Positions 37,156 to 46,150 of a DNA stretch of 64,000 nucleotides are shown piece after piece. A model generated the notes under the pieces. It was not told where the DNA came from and ran no database searches. It worked only from the letters and a program-made list of their open reading frames with translations. Source of the stretch: Agromyces subbeticus DSM 16689 (GTDB lineage Bacteria > Actinomycetota > Actinomycetes > Actinomycetales > Microbacteriaceae); NCBI RefSeq assembly GCF_000421565.1, contig NZ_ATXG01000004.1:158313-222312 (forward strand), read 5' to 3'. The translations under genes were made by a program, and so were the position numbers. The first letter of the stretch is position 1. Each line of letters begins with the position of its first letter.

Positions 37156-38204
37156 CACACCTCGCTCTCGGCGCCGGAGCGCGACCTGGCGACGATCGAC
37201 GAGGCCGCGAAGTTGATCACGAGAGTGATGAGGAAGAGCACAAGGCCGGCTGCCATCAGCGCCGACAGCGCGAACTCGCTCGCCTCGCCATATCGCAGGG
37301 CGATGAGCGCCGACACCGAGTTGCCGCCGGTCTTCAACACCTGCCAGTTGATCGCGAAGATCGGCGAGATGATCATGTAGACCGCGATCGTCTCCCCGAG
37401 CGCCCGCCCGAGGCCGAGCATCGTGCCGCCGATGATGCCGCCCCGGCCGAACGGGAGGACGACCGCGGTGATCATGCCCCAGCGCGTGGACCCCAGGGCG
37501 TAGGCCGCCTCGCGCTCGCCGGCCGGCGCCTGCATGAACGCCTCGCGCATGATCGAGGTCTGCGTGGGCACCACCATGAGCCCCACGACGATTCCCGCGA
37601 TGAACGCCGACGAGGTGAACGCACTCGCGTCGGTCATCGCCGCCCCGGTCTCGTCGGTCACCGCGAAGAACGGGATCCAGCCGAAGTAGGTCGAGATCCA
37701 GCGCGAGACCGGGATGATGCTCTCCTGCAGGAAGAAGAGCCCCCACAGTCCGAACACCACGCTGGGTACCGCGGCCATCAGGTCGACGAGAGTGATCGAC
37801 CACTGCTTGAGCCGGCCCATGAGCACTTCGGAGATCAGCAGCGAGGTGCCGAGTGCCAAGGGCACCGAGACGCACATCGCGATGACGGCGATCGTGACGG
37901 TGCCGAACAGCACGGCGGCGATGCCGAACTCCCCGGTCTCGGGCGACCACTTCTGCTCGAACAGGAAGTCGAGGCCCGCCACTTGCATCGCCGAGCCCGC
38001 GCGCAGCGAAAGGAACACGCCGACGGACAACATGATGGCCACTGTCATGCCACCGGCCGAGAAACTGACGGCACGGAAGACCGCGTCGGAGCGCGACTGG
38101 CGAGGCTTCAGCTCCCTCGCCTCGGCCGGCGGGTGCGCTTGCGGTTCTTGATCGGCGAAGAACACGGTGGTCGTGGTGCCGCCGGCGGTGCGATCATCGT
38201 TCAC
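37155..38204 (-). CDS. pstC: Phosphate ABC transporter permease
   Basis: 349 residues, six or seven membrane helices. Motifs: FGTVTIAVIAMCVSVPLALGTSLLISE, DLMAAVPSVVFGLWGLFFL, and the EAA-like loop REAAYALGSTRWGMITAVVLPFGRGGIIGGTMLGLGRALGE. First gene of the Pst locus; the region before it carries a PHO-box-like repeat (38287). GTG start, no strong ribosome site. The cytoplasmic N-terminus is about 40 residues long. Confidence 0.93.
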   Translation of the reverse strand: MNDDRTAGGTTTTVFFADQEPQAHPPAEARELKPRQSRSDAVFRAVSFSAGGMTVAIMLSVGVFLSLRAGSAMQVAGLDFLFEQKWSPETGEFGIAAVLFGTVTIAVIAMCVSVPLALGTSLLISEVLMGRLKQWSITLVDLMAAVPSVVFGLWGLFFLQESIIPVSRWISTYFGWIPFFAVTDETGAAMTDASAFTSSAFIAGIVVGLMVVPTQTSIMREAFMQAPAGEREAAYALGSTRWGMITAVVLPFGRGGIIGGTMLGLGRALGETIAVYMIISPIFAINWQVLKTGGNSVSALIALRYGEASEFALSALMAAGLVLFLITLVINFAASSIVARSRSGAESEV

Positions 38205-38286
38205 GATCGCGCCGATCGAATTGACGACGGGGACATCTGAGACCTCGGGCTCGGGTGCTGGGTTCCGGTATCGGCGCGGAAGCGCC

Positions 38287-38303
38287 GGTTCACGCGTTCA
38301 CCG
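38287..38303. promoter_or_regulatory. PHO-box-like direct repeat before pstC
   Basis: GGTTCACGCGTTCACCG contains two GTTCAC units 9 bases apart; a GTGAAC unit follows at 38317-38322. Actinobacterial PhoP sites are direct repeats of GTTCACC-like units. Located about 85 bases upstream of the pstC start. PhoP control is inference. Confidence 0.45.
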
Positions 38304-38375
38304 TCGCCGCGTGATGTGAACGATCGGTGGCGCCTGCGCGAAGGACGGCTGGACTGGGAACGGCCACCGAGATTC

Positions 38376-40070
38376 TCATACCCCCGGTTCGGGGGACGAC
38401 GGCGGAGTCGCGGTCGGCGGCGGCGGTGACGGCGTGACGCGCGGAGGCGGCTCGGCTTCGAGGAGCGTGACCGTCGTCTTCAACATCAACGATGCGCCCT
38501 CCACCGGATCGGTGCCGACGATCGTGCCGTGCGCGACCGCGGCGGTGCGCGTCGTGCCGATCGCGACCGTGAAGCCCGCGTTCTGCAGAGCGGCGAGCGC
38601 CTCGGCGCGCGAGAGCCCGATGACGCGTGGAATTCGGTTGAAGCCCGACGCGACCGTGAGTGCGACGACGGAGCCCTCGTCGGCAGATGCACCTGCCGAC
38701 GGCGATGACCCGAGCACAGTGTCGCCCGGGTGCTCTGATTCGACGACCAGGAGCTCGCCCACTTCGAGACCGGCATCGGCGAGCGCCCGCTGCGCGTCGG
38801 CGAGGCTCGAGAGCGTGACATCCGGAATGGCGACCCGCGCGACCGCCGGCGGCGCCTCGGGCTCACTCGACGGCGGCGGCACCTCGGATGGCGCCGGCGA
38901 TTGCACCACCTGCTGCTGCGATGGGGGCGTCGGAATCGGAACCGCCGGGGCACCGGCCGCCACCGACGCGAGGATCGCGGAAACGATCACGAGGAGCCCG
39001 CCGCCCGAGATCCAGGCGCCGATCGTGCCGCCTCCCCGCGCAGCACGCGGCCGCCCTGTCGTTCCGCCGGCCTGTGCGACGCCCCGCGTCGGCTGCACCC
39101 TGGTGCGTTCATTCACCGGCAGACGAGTGGGCGCCCTCGTCGCTCCGAGCACTCTCGTCACCGGCGTCGCGTTGAGGGACTCGCCGATCGTGCCGAGCGC
39201 TGCCCGCATCTCGGCTGCCGAACCGAACCGGTCGCCGGCATCCTTCAGCAGCGCGCGCACCACGATCCGGTCGATCTCGCGCGGGATGCGCGAGTCCACC
39301 ACCGACGGCACCGGTGGCGGGCTCTCGAGGTGCGCCTGCATCGTCGCCGCCGCGGTCGGGCGCGGGAACGGCGAGCGGGCGGTGACGGCGAAGTAGAGCA
39401 CGGCCCCGGCTTGGTACACGTCGCCCCGCTCGTCGACGGCGAGTCCGCGCACATGCTCCGGCGACATGTAGTCGACGTTGCCGATGACACCCACACGGCT
39501 GCCGCCGTTCACCTCGGCCTCGCTGCGCAGGATGTCGGTGCCGATGGCAGCCCTGCCCGCGGCATCCGCAAGCCCGAAATCGAGGAGGCGCACCCCGTCG
39601 ACCGCGATCACCCCGGAAGCATCTCGACCGACCATCACGTTGGCAGGAGAGACGTCGCGGTGCACCAGGCCGACCTCATGCGCAGCCTCGAGTGCACGCA
39701 GCACACCGTCGAGCACGGCAACCGCTTCGACGATGCTCAGCGCACCATGCTCGCCGAGGTGCTCGGAGAGGCTGCGTCCGGCGGCGCGTTCCAGTGCGAT
39801 CCAGGCGACCGGGCCGCTTGCTGCGGTCTCGACTCCGACATCGATCACGCCGGCGATGTTGGGGTGGCGCAGACGCCGCACCCGTCGAGCCTCCTCGAGG
39901 AACGCATCGCGGGCGCTCGGGCGCTCAGCGAGGTGGGGATGCAGCAGTTTGAGGGCGACGTGTCCCCCGGTCATCGTGTCAACCGAAGCGAAGACGGATG
40001 CCGAACCGCCCGTGCCGAGCAGCTCGCCGAGCCGGTACCGCCCGGCGATGAGGCCTGGAGGGTCCATCAT
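38376..40070 (-). CDS. Serine/threonine protein kinase with two PASTA domains
   Basis: 564 residues. Kinase domain (about 10-270): glycine loop LLGTGGSASVF, VALKLL lysine, HRDVSPANV catalytic loop, DFGLAD, and SPEH in place of APE. Then a Pro/Arg linker, a membrane helix near residue 345 (GAWISGGGLLVIVSAILASVAAG), a Pro/Ser/Glu-rich stalk and two PASTA repeats (VAIPDVTLSSLADAQRALADAG and IPRVIGLSRAEALAALQNAG), which bind muropeptides or lipid II in the family. PknB-like, but with two PASTA units where PknB has four. The first of two adjacent ATGs was taken; no ribosome site is visible. Confidence 0.9.
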   Translation of the reverse strand: MMDPPGLIAGRYRLGELLGTGGSASVFASVDTMTGGHVALKLLHPHLAERPSARDAFLEEARRVRRLRHPNIAGVIDVGVETAASGPVAWIALERAAGRSLSEHLGEHGALSIVEAVAVLDGVLRALEAAHEVGLVHRDVSPANVMVGRDASGVIAVDGVRLLDFGLADAAGRAAIGTDILRSEAEVNGGSRVGVIGNVDYMSPEHVRGLAVDERGDVYQAGAVLYFAVTARSPFPRPTAAATMQAHLESPPPVPSVVDSRIPREIDRIVVRALLKDAGDRFGSAAEMRAALGTIGESLNATPVTRVLGATRAPTRLPVNERTRVQPTRGVAQAGGTTGRPRAARGGGTIGAWISGGGLLVIVSAILASVAAGAPAVPIPTPPSQQQVVQSPAPSEVPPPSSEPEAPPAVARVAIPDVTLSSLADAQRALADAGLEVGELLVVESEHPGDTVLGSSPSAGASADEGSVVALTVASGFNRIPRVIGLSRAEALAALQNAGFTVAIGTTRTAAVAHGTIVGTDPVEGASLMLKTTVTLLEAEPPPRVTPSPPPPTATPPSSPEPGV

Positions 40071-40125
40071 CGCGGCGCCGCACCGGCGATGCCGGCGGTG
40101 CCAGCGGCCGAACTGCGCGCTGACC

Positions 40126-40650
40126 TCATCTCCACGTCGACGTCTCGGCCACCGGCCTCTGACCACCGCCGCCACTGGCCCACCGCCACTCTTTCGCGAC
40201 GTCCGCGTGATCGAGCAGGACGAGGGCGCTCGTCACGGCTTCGGTGCACGCCGACGAGGGGTACCACCGAGCGCAGGTCGCCGCGGCGCGATCATCGAGC
40301 GCCACGGTCCACCCGTACGACCCCGTCTCCGGGCCCCGCACGAACTGCACGTCGAGTTCGGCGACTCGCGATTGGAGCATCAAGACGTGCTCGCGCGCCG
40401 CGAGGAAGGAACCGTAGACGCGGGCGCTGCGCGCGACCTCACGGTTGTTCGACGCGAAGAGCCGCCAGATCGTGCGCTCGATACTGAGCGGCTCCTTCGC
40501 GACGCTGCCGAGCCGGTCGCCGATCGATGCGACGTCGGGGGCCGGCGCCAGCCGGCTTCGGAACCGGGCCCACGCGAGCAGCATGGGGTCCTCGCCGGAG
40601 CGGAACTGCGAGAAGGCGATCCTCGGTGACGTGTGCATGGGCTCCCACAT
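40126..40650 (-). CDS. Hypothetical protein upstream of the kinase
   Basis: About 174 residues from the ATG at 40650 (alternative ATG 40638 after GGGAG; the frame is open further upstream but reads as shadow). No membrane segment. The middle is basic and helical (LSIERTIWRLFASNNREVARSARVYG); the C-terminal part (VRGPETGSYGWTVALDDRAAATCARWYPSSACTEAVTSAL) resembles, by pattern only, the YegP/DUF1508 fold, in which a strand pair is followed by a helix. Lies 55 bases before the kinase on the same strand, so probably co-transcribed with it. Function unknown. Confidence 0.6.
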   Translation of the reverse strand: MWEPMHTSPRIAFSQFRSGEDPMLLAWARFRSRLAPAPDVASIGDRLGSVAKEPLSIERTIWRLFASNNREVARSARVYGSFLAAREHVLMLQSRVAELDVQFVRGPETGSYGWTVALDDRAAATCARWYPSSACTEAVTSALVLLDHADVAKEWRWASGGGGQRPVAETSTWR

Positions 40651-40827
40651 CCGTGTGGCGTCGGGTCGGAAGCGCGGCGAGGATCTCGATGCAGCGCTGC
40701 ATCCTGCGATGCCGTGGTCAGCATCGAGCGATCCGGTGAGCGATCGGGGTGACGATGAAGAAGGAGAGGTGGCCGACAGGTGTCGAGTTCGTGCGGACCG
40801 GCGCTGCGGTGCGCACACTTCGTAGAT

Positions 40828-40861
40828 TTGTCACCCGAACAGGGCTCGACGGCCGTACTAT
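40828..40861 (+). promoter_or_regulatory. Possible promoter for the LytM peptidase gene
   Basis: TACTAT (40856-40861) is a good -10 in an otherwise GC-rich divergent gap; TTGTCA (40828-40833) resembles a -35, but the 22-base spacing is too long for a standard sigma, so the -35 may be different or an activator may be needed. Confidence 0.25.
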
Positions 40862-40937
40862 CAGGTGTTGTGCGGTCGCGCCGGCCCTGAGACACTGAAT
40901 GAGACGTCGGCCCCGAAGCCGACGACGAACGGAAGCC

Positions 40938-42449
40938 ATGTCGCTGAAACGAAGCCCCCGTGGCCTGCAAACGCCCCTTCGCGTAGGCCGCGCCCGGCCC
41001 GATGGTCTCGCCCTCGCGGCTGCTGCCGCCGCGGTGCTGCTCGGCATTTCAGGCGTCGGCCCGGCCACGGCCGAAGAGATCGTGCCGGCGACCCATGCCG
41101 TGGTCGCGCCGTCCGAGCCGGCGACCGACGATGCACCGGCTGCCCCGAGCGAGTCGAGCGATCAACCAACCGGCGAGGCAGAAACTCCCGCGACCGAGGA
41201 GCAGACCGACACGCCGGAGCCGACCGAGACGCCGACGCCGACCGAGACGCCGACTCCGACCGAGACGCCGACTCCGACCGAGACGCCGACTCCGACTCCG
41301 ACTCCGGAACCGACCCCCACCCCGACGCCGACTCCGGAACCGACCCCCACCCCGACCGAGACACCCGCGCCGCCGACCACCGAAACGCCGGCGGCACCGG
41401 CACCGACCGCACCCGTCGCCGCCCCGCGCGGCCAGGTGCTCGTCGGGGCAGGGCCGTACGCCCGCGTCTCGAACGGCACCGACCCGCAGCTCAGCTCGCT
41501 GCTCACGGCACGCACGGCCCTCGATCGGGCGACGGCGAACCTCCGCACCGCCGAGGCCGAGCTCGAGACGGCGCGCTCGACACGCGAGATCGCCCGCGCT
41601 CTCGCCGAAGACCTGCAGGAACGGGCCGATGAGGCGCGCCACGACGCCGACACCGCGGCAGACTTCGCCTTCGCTGCGGCCCGCGGCGGCGATTCCACCC
41701 TGAACTCGATGGCCGCGGCCTTCGGCTCTGGCAAAGACCTGCTCGCCGGCCTCGGCGGAGTCGCTCGCGTCGAGCAGATCACCGGCGACGCCGACAAGTT
41801 GCAGAAGCTCGCCGAGAAGCGCGACGCTGAAGCCGTCGTGGCCGAAGAGCAGGCCGCCGCCGCATGGGCCGACGTCGACGCCGTGCCGGTCGAGGCCGCG
41901 CAAGACGCGGTCGCCGACGTGGAACGCGCCGTGGCAGCCGCTCGCCAAGACCTCTCGGGGCTGCAGACGCGCGTGGCAGCCACGAGCGTCTCCCTCATCG
42001 ATTCGCTGCCGCGCGATGCCGGCCAGCTGAGCGAGCAGGGCTGGGCAGCCCCCGTCGCGGGCAAGCGCACCGACGGCTACGGGCCGCGACCCAACAAGCC
42101 GCTCGCCGGCGTCAACGAGTTCCACCGCGGCACCGATGTCGCGGCCAGCTGCGGCACTCCTGTCTTCGCGGCCACGAGCGGCATCGTCGTCGAGGCACGA
42201 GGCAACGGCGGCTACGGCAACTGGATCCTGCTCGAGCACGGCGCCGGCGTCTCCACCGGCTATGCGCACCTGGTCGACGGCGGCATCTTCGTCGCCCCGG
42301 GCGACTCGGTCGCCGCCGGGCAACTGATCGGCGCGGTCGGCAGCACGGGCGCTTCGACCGGATGCCACCTGCACTTCGAGGTGCGCATCGACGGCACCGC
42401 AGTCGACGCACAGCCGTTCATGGCGGCTCGCGGCGTCGCGGTCGGCTGA
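40938..42449 (+). CDS. Secreted LytM/M23-family peptidase with coiled coil
   Basis: Murein hydrolase or hydrolase activator acting in the cell wall. 503 residues: signal peptide (LALAAAAAAVLLGISGVGPATA), Thr/Pro/Glu spacer with TETPTP repeats (about 90-150), two coiled-coil helices (TARTALDRATANLRTAEAELETARS and ARQDLSGLQTRVAATS) and the M23 domain: HRGTDVAASCGTPVFA (first His and Asp ligands), GYGNWILLEHGAGVSTGYAHL, and GCHLHFEV (HxH). All zinc ligands are present, so it is likely catalytic, unlike EnvC-type activators. GGAAG before the ATG. Divergent from the kinase unit. Confidence 0.9.
   Translation: MSLKRSPRGLQTPLRVGRARPDGLALAAAAAAVLLGISGVGPATAEEIVPATHAVVAPSEPATDDAPAAPSESSDQPTGEAETPATEEQTDTPEPTETPTPTETPTPTETPTPTETPTPTPTPEPTPTPTPTPEPTPTPTETPAPPTTETPAAPAPTAPVAAPRGQVLVGAGPYARVSNGTDPQLSSLLTARTALDRATANLRTAEAELETARSTREIARALAEDLQERADEARHDADTAADFAFAAARGGDSTLNSMAAAFGSGKDLLAGLGGVARVEQITGDADKLQKLAEKRDAEAVVAEEQAAAAWADVDAVPVEAAQDAVADVERAVAAARQDLSGLQTRVAATSVSLIDSLPRDAGQLSEQGWAAPVAGKRTDGYGPRPNKPLAGVNEFHRGTDVAASCGTPVFAATSGIVVEARGNGGYGNWILLEHGAGVSTGYAHLVDGGIFVAPGDSVAAGQLIGAVGSTGASTGCHLHFEVRIDGTAVDAQPFMAARGVAVG
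41215..41365 (+). repeat. 18-bp tandem repeats coding for TETPTP
   Basis: CCGACCGAGACGCCGACT-type units follow one another about four times and then grade into TPTPEPTPTP units. They form the wall-spanning spacer of the peptidase; the number is likely variable. Confidence 0.85.
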
Positions 42450-42472
42450 GCCCCTTCAGCTGAGCGCCCGCG

Positions 42473-42486
42473 TCTGGCATCCCAGA
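42473..42486. promoter_or_regulatory. hut operator 2 (before hutU-hutI)
   Basis: TCTGGCATCCCAGA; with one more base on each side a perfect GTCTGG/CCAGAC palindrome. The reverse complement, TCTGGGATGCCAGA, is the best match to the consensus drawn from all three hut sites. 56 bases before the hutU ATG. Confidence 0.75.
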
Positions 42487-42541
42487 CAACTCGGCAGCGA
42501 CATCCGTTGCCGCTGCCGATCAGGTGGGCGAGCATCGGAGC

Positions 42542-44215
42542 ATGACCGAAGCATCCACCACCCGACGCACCGTGCGTGCCGCCCGCGGCACCGAACTGAC
42601 CGCGAAGAGCTGGCAGACCGAGGCGCCGCTGCGCATGCTCATGAACAACCTCGACCCCGAGGTCGCCGAGCGCCCCGAAGACCTCATCGTCTACGGCGGC
42701 ACCGGCAAGGCCGCCCGCAACTGGGAGGCGTTCGACGCCATCGTGCGCACGCTCGAGGGCCTCGAGGCCGACGAGACGCTGCTCGTGCAGTCGGGCAAGC
42801 CCGTCGGTGTCTTCCGCACGCACGAGTGGGCGCCGCGCGTGCTCATCGCCAACTCGAACCTCGTGGGCGACTGGGCGACGTGGCCCGAGTTCCGCCGGCT
42901 CGAGCAGCTCGGCCTCACGATGTACGGCCAGATGACCGCGGGCTCGTGGATCTACATCGGCACCCAGGGCATCCTGCAGGGCACCTACGAGACGTTCGGC
43001 GCGATCGCACGGGCATCGTTCGACGGCACGCTGGCCGGCACGCTCACGCTCACCGGCGGCTGCGGCGGCATGGGCGGCGCGCAGCCGCTCGCCGTCACGA
43101 TGAACGAGGGCGTGGTGCTCATCGTCGACGTCGACGAGACCCGGCTCGCCCGCCGCGTCGAGCACGGCTACCTCGACGAGTACACGGCCGACCTCGACGA
43201 CGCGGTCGAGCGCGTGCTCGCCGCGAAGGCGGCGCGCACACCGCTCTCGGTCGGGCTCGTCGGCAATGCCGCGACGGTCTTCCCCGAACTGCTCGCGCGC
43301 GGCGTCGCAATCGACATCGTCACCGACCAGACGAGCGCGCACGATCCGCTGAGCTACCTGCCCGAGGGCGTGTCGCTCGCCGAGTGGCACGAGCTCGCGG
43401 CATCCGACCCCGAGCAGTTCACCGAGCGCGCCCGCACGAGCATGGCGAAGCAGGTCGAGGCGATGACCGGATTCCAGGATGCAGGCGCCGAGGTGTTCGA
43501 CTACGGCAACTCGATCCGCCGCGAGGCCGAGCTCGGCGGGCTCGCGCACGAGCGGGCGTTCGCGTTCCCCGGCTTCGTGCCCGCCTACATCCGCCCGCTG
43601 TTCGCCGAGGGAAAGGGTCCGTTCCGCTGGGCCGCGCTCTCGGGCGACCCGGCCGACATCGCCGCGACCGACCGCGCCATTCTCGAGCTGTTCCCCGACG
43701 ACGAGCACTTGCGCCGCTGGATCACGAAAGCCGGTGAGAAGGTGCACTTCGAGGGCCTGCCCGCCCGCATCTGCTGGCTCGGCTATAAAGAGCGTCACCT
43801 CGCAGGACTGAAGTTCAACGAGATGGTGGCGTCGGGCGAGCTCAGCGCTCCGGTCGTGATCGGCCGCGACCACCTCGACTCGGGCTCGGTCGCGAGCCCC
43901 TATCGCGAGACCGAGGCCATGGCCGACGGCTCCGACGCGATCGCCGACTGGCCGCTGCTGAACGCCCTGCTGAACACCGCGTCGGGCGCGACGTGGGTGT
44001 CGATCCACCACGGCGGCGGCGTCGGCATCGGCCGCTCCATCCACGCCGGGCAGGTGATCGTCGCCGACGGCACCGAGCTCGCCGCCGAGAAGATCGCCCG
44101 GGTGCTCGTGAACGACCCCGGCACGGGCGTCATGCGGCACGTCGACGCCGGCTACGACCGCGCTGTCGAGGTGGCCCGCGAGCGCGGCCTGCGCGTGCCC
44201 ATGATGGAGGGCTGA
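42542..44215 (+). CDS. hutU: Urocanate hydratase
   Basis: Converts urocanate to imidazolone propionate, second step of histidine degradation; uses tightly bound NAD+ as an electrophile. 557 residues, normal. Motifs: [38 protein letters not shown] (NAD loop), [20 protein letters not shown], and [18 protein letters not shown] 42542 preferred (a GTG 18 bases earlier is possible); GGAG lies only 1 base before the ATG, as in hutH. Operator 2 precedes it and hutI follows after 21 bases, forming an operon. Confidence 0.96.
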   Translation: MTEASTTRRTVRAARGTELTAKSWQTEAPLRMLMNNLDPEVAERPEDLIVYGGTGKAARNWEAFDAIVRTLEGLEADETLLVQSGKPVGVFRTHEWAPRVLIANSNLVGDWATWPEFRRLEQLGLTMYGQMTAGSWIYIGTQGILQGTYETFGAIARASFDGTLAGTLTLTGGCGGMGGAQPLAVTMNEGVVLIVDVDETRLARRVEHGYLDEYTADLDDAVERVLAAKAARTPLSVGLVGNAATVFPELLARGVAIDIVTDQTSAHDPLSYLPEGVSLAEWHELAASDPEQFTERARTSMAKQVEAMTGFQDAGAEVFDYGNSIRREAELGGLAHERAFAFPGFVPAYIRPLFAEGKGPFRWAALSGDPADIAATDRAILELFPDDEHLRRWITKAGEKVHFEGLPARICWLGYKERHLAGLKFNEMVASGELSAPVVIGRDHLDSGSVASPYRETEAMADGSDAIADWPLLNALLNTASGATWVSIHHGGGVGIGRSIHAGQVIVADGTELAAEKIARVLVNDPGTGVMRHVDAGYDRAVEVARERGLRVPMMEG

Positions 44216-44236
44216 GCCCGTGGAAGGGTGGAGCGC

Positions 44237-45502
44237 GTGAGCGACAGCGTGGGCATGGGCGTCGGCGTCGACGTCGACATGCTGCTGACGAACATCGGCG
44301 AGCTCGTCACGAACGACCCAGCCCCAGATCGTGATGGCGGGCCGCTCGGCATCATCCGCGACGCCGCTGTGCTGGTCGAGGGCGGCCGCACCACCTGGGT
44401 CGGCGCCGCCTCGGCGGTTCCCCATGCCGTGAGAACGCGCATCGTCGACGCCGGCGGCCGCGCCGTCATTCCCGGATTCGTCGACAGCCACACGCACCTC
44501 GTGTTCGGCGGTGACCGCGCCGAGGAGTTCGCGGCGCGCATGGCCGGTCGGCCGTACGAGGCCGGCGGCATCCGCTCGACCGTCGCGGCGACGCGAGCGG
44601 CGACCGACGACGAGTTGCGCGAGCGCCTCGCCGGGTTCGTCGGCGAGCTGCACGCGCAGGGCACCACGACGTTCGAGATCAAGTCGGGCTACGGACTCTC
44701 GGTCGAGGCCGAGGAGCGACTCGTGCGGCTCGCGCGCGAAGTCACCGACGAGGTGACCTTCCTCGGCGCGCACGTCGTGCCGGCCGAGTTCCGCGAGAAT
44801 CCCGAGTACGGCCCCGCCGACGACCCCGAGACCACCGCGCGCGCGGCCGAGGCCTACGTCGACCTCGTCATCGGCGAGATGCTCGCCGCGTGCGCACCGC
44901 ACTCCCGCTGGGTCGACGCCTTCTGCGAGCGCGGTGCCTTCTCACCCGAGCAGTCGCGTCGCGTGCTCGAAGCCGGGGCCGCCGCCGGGCTCGGCGTGCG
45001 GGTGCACGGCAACCAGCTCAGCGAAGGCGGCGGCGTGCGCCTCGCGGTCGAACTCGGCGCCGCCTCGGTCGACCACTGCACCTACCTGAGCGATGCGGAT
45101 GTCGCGGCGCTCGCGGCATCCGACACCGTCGCGACGCTGCTGCCGGGTGTCGAGTTCTCGACCCGCCAGCCGTACCCCGACGCACGCCGGCTGATCGACG
45201 CCGGCGTGACCGTCGCCCTCGCGAGCGACTGCAACCCGGGCTCGAGCTTCACGAGCTCGATGCCGTTCTGCATCGCGGTGGCCGTGCGCGATATGGGCAT
45301 GACCCCGGCCGAGGCGCTGTGGGCGTCGACCGCGGGCAGTGCGGTTGCGCTCAGGCGCACGGATGTCGGCGCGATCCGACCCGGCGCGCGCGCCGATCTC
45401 GTGCTGCTCGACGCGCCGAGCCACGTGCACCTCGCCTATCGGCCGGGGGTGCCGCTCGTCGCGCGGGTCTGGAGGAACGGCGCCGTCGTCGCCGGAGCGT
45501 GA
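44237..45502 (+). CDS. hutI: Imidazolonepropionase
   Basis: Opens the ring of imidazolone propionate to N-formiminoglutamate, third step of histidine degradation. 421 residues. Amidohydrolase metal site: [13 protein letters not shown] (HxH), [20 protein letters not shown] and [10 protein letters not shown] (Asp). GTG 44237 was chosen because GGAAGG lies 9 bases upstream; GTG 44228 directly after that purine run is less likely. Convergent with the DUF503 gene, 31 bases away. Confidence 0.95.
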   Translation: MSDSVGMGVGVDVDMLLTNIGELVTNDPAPDRDGGPLGIIRDAAVLVEGGRTTWVGAASAVPHAVRTRIVDAGGRAVIPGFVDSHTHLVFGGDRAEEFAARMAGRPYEAGGIRSTVAATRAATDDELRERLAGFVGELHAQGTTTFEIKSGYGLSVEAEERLVRLAREVTDEVTFLGAHVVPAEFRENPEYGPADDPETTARAAEAYVDLVIGEMLAACAPHSRWVDAFCERGAFSPEQSRRVLEAGAAAGLGVRVHGNQLSEGGGVRLAVELGAASVDHCTYLSDADVAALAASDTVATLLPGVEFSTRQPYPDARRLIDAGVTVALASDCNPGSSFTSSMPFCIAVAVRDMGMTPAEALWASTAGSAVALRRTDVGAIRPGARADLVLLDAPSHVHLAYRPGVPLVARVWRNGAVVAGA

Positions 45503-45533
45503 GCCGCGGCATCCGCTCGGTCGTCTCGTGACC

Positions 45534-45830
45534 TCAGTCGTCGTCGCTGTGGTGCATGCGGCGACGCGCTGACAGCAGCGTGATATCGGGCCGCTCGGCG
45601 ACGAGTCGTTCGGCTCGATCGAGCGTCTCGGTCACCCGGTCGGCGGCCGAGGCGATCGCCGCGACTCCGATCACGCTGCGCCGGTGCAAGTCCTGCTCGC
45701 CGACCTCGGCGACGCTCGCCTCGGTCGCGCGTCGCAGCTCGGCGAGGATCGGACGGATGACCGATCGCTTGCCCTTCAGCGAGTGCACGTCGCCGAGCAG
45801 CACGTCGAACTCGATCCAGCCGATCCACAT
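45534..45830 (-). CDS. DUF503 (YlxP-like) protein
   Basis: 98 residues, complete. The DUF503 pattern is clear: IGWIEFDVLLGDVHSLKGKRSVIRPILAELRR, ASVAEVGEQDLHRRSVIGVAAI, VTETLDRAERLV. Family members often sit near nusA-infB; this one does not. GGTGG before the ATG. The C-terminus (RRRMHHSDDD) is slightly extended. Separate from the downstream reductase operon by 62 bases on the same strand, so it could be its last gene. Confidence 0.88.
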   Translation of the reverse strand: MWIGWIEFDVLLGDVHSLKGKRSVIRPILAELRRATEASVAEVGEQDLHRRSVIGVAAIASAADRVTETLDRAERLVAERPDITLLSARRRMHHSDDD

Positions 45831-45892
45831 GAATCCACCGCCTTCCGCAGCGCCACTCGCGATCGCGGCCGCGACCGCGACCGCGATGCTGC

Positions 45893-46150
45893 TCAGCCTC
45901 GCCGCACCTCGATCGCGCTGACGCCGCTGAACCCGATCCAGGCGCGGTCGCCCGCCTCGACGATGGTCGCCAGCACCTGGTCGCACGAGCCGCAACGCAC
46001 CACCGTGCCGGCTCCGCTGCGGTAGACCATCGCACGGGCGAACTCCGCGATGCTGCCGCAGCCGTTGCAGCGCGCGGTCGCCGCGGTGACGTCGAACGAG
46101 AAGTAGTCGGCGAGCTGGCCGGCCACGGCATTGCCGTCGAGGTGCTGCAT
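45893..46150 (-). CDS. Zinc-ribbon protein (DUF6510-like)
   Basis: 85 residues. Two Cys pairs (CNGCG near residue 28 and CGSCD near 54) form a likely zinc ribbon; the rest is a short beta-rich domain (LADYFSFDVTAATARC, TVVRCGSCDQVLATIVEAGDRAWIGFSG). Its ATG overlaps the stop of the reductase gene (TGATG), third gene of a coupled operon (molybdopterin oxidoreductase, flavin reductase, zinc ribbon). This trio recurs in actinobacteria. A role in supporting the electron-transfer pair is inference. Confidence 0.75.
   Translation of the reverse strand: MQHLDGNAVAGQLADYFSFDVTAATARCNGCGSIAEFARAMVYRSGAGTVVRCGSCDQVLATIVEAGDRAWIGFSGVSAIEVRRG

Noticed and set aside
40938..40961. c-di-AMP riboswitch before the LytM gene
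   Set aside because: Such riboswitches precede wall-hydrolase genes in actinobacteria, but the space between the likely promoter and the start codon is only about 70 bases and I see no conserved core.
42260..44902. An 880-codon open frame antisense to hutU and hutI
   Set aside because: Shadow of two well supported enzymes; no recognisable protein.
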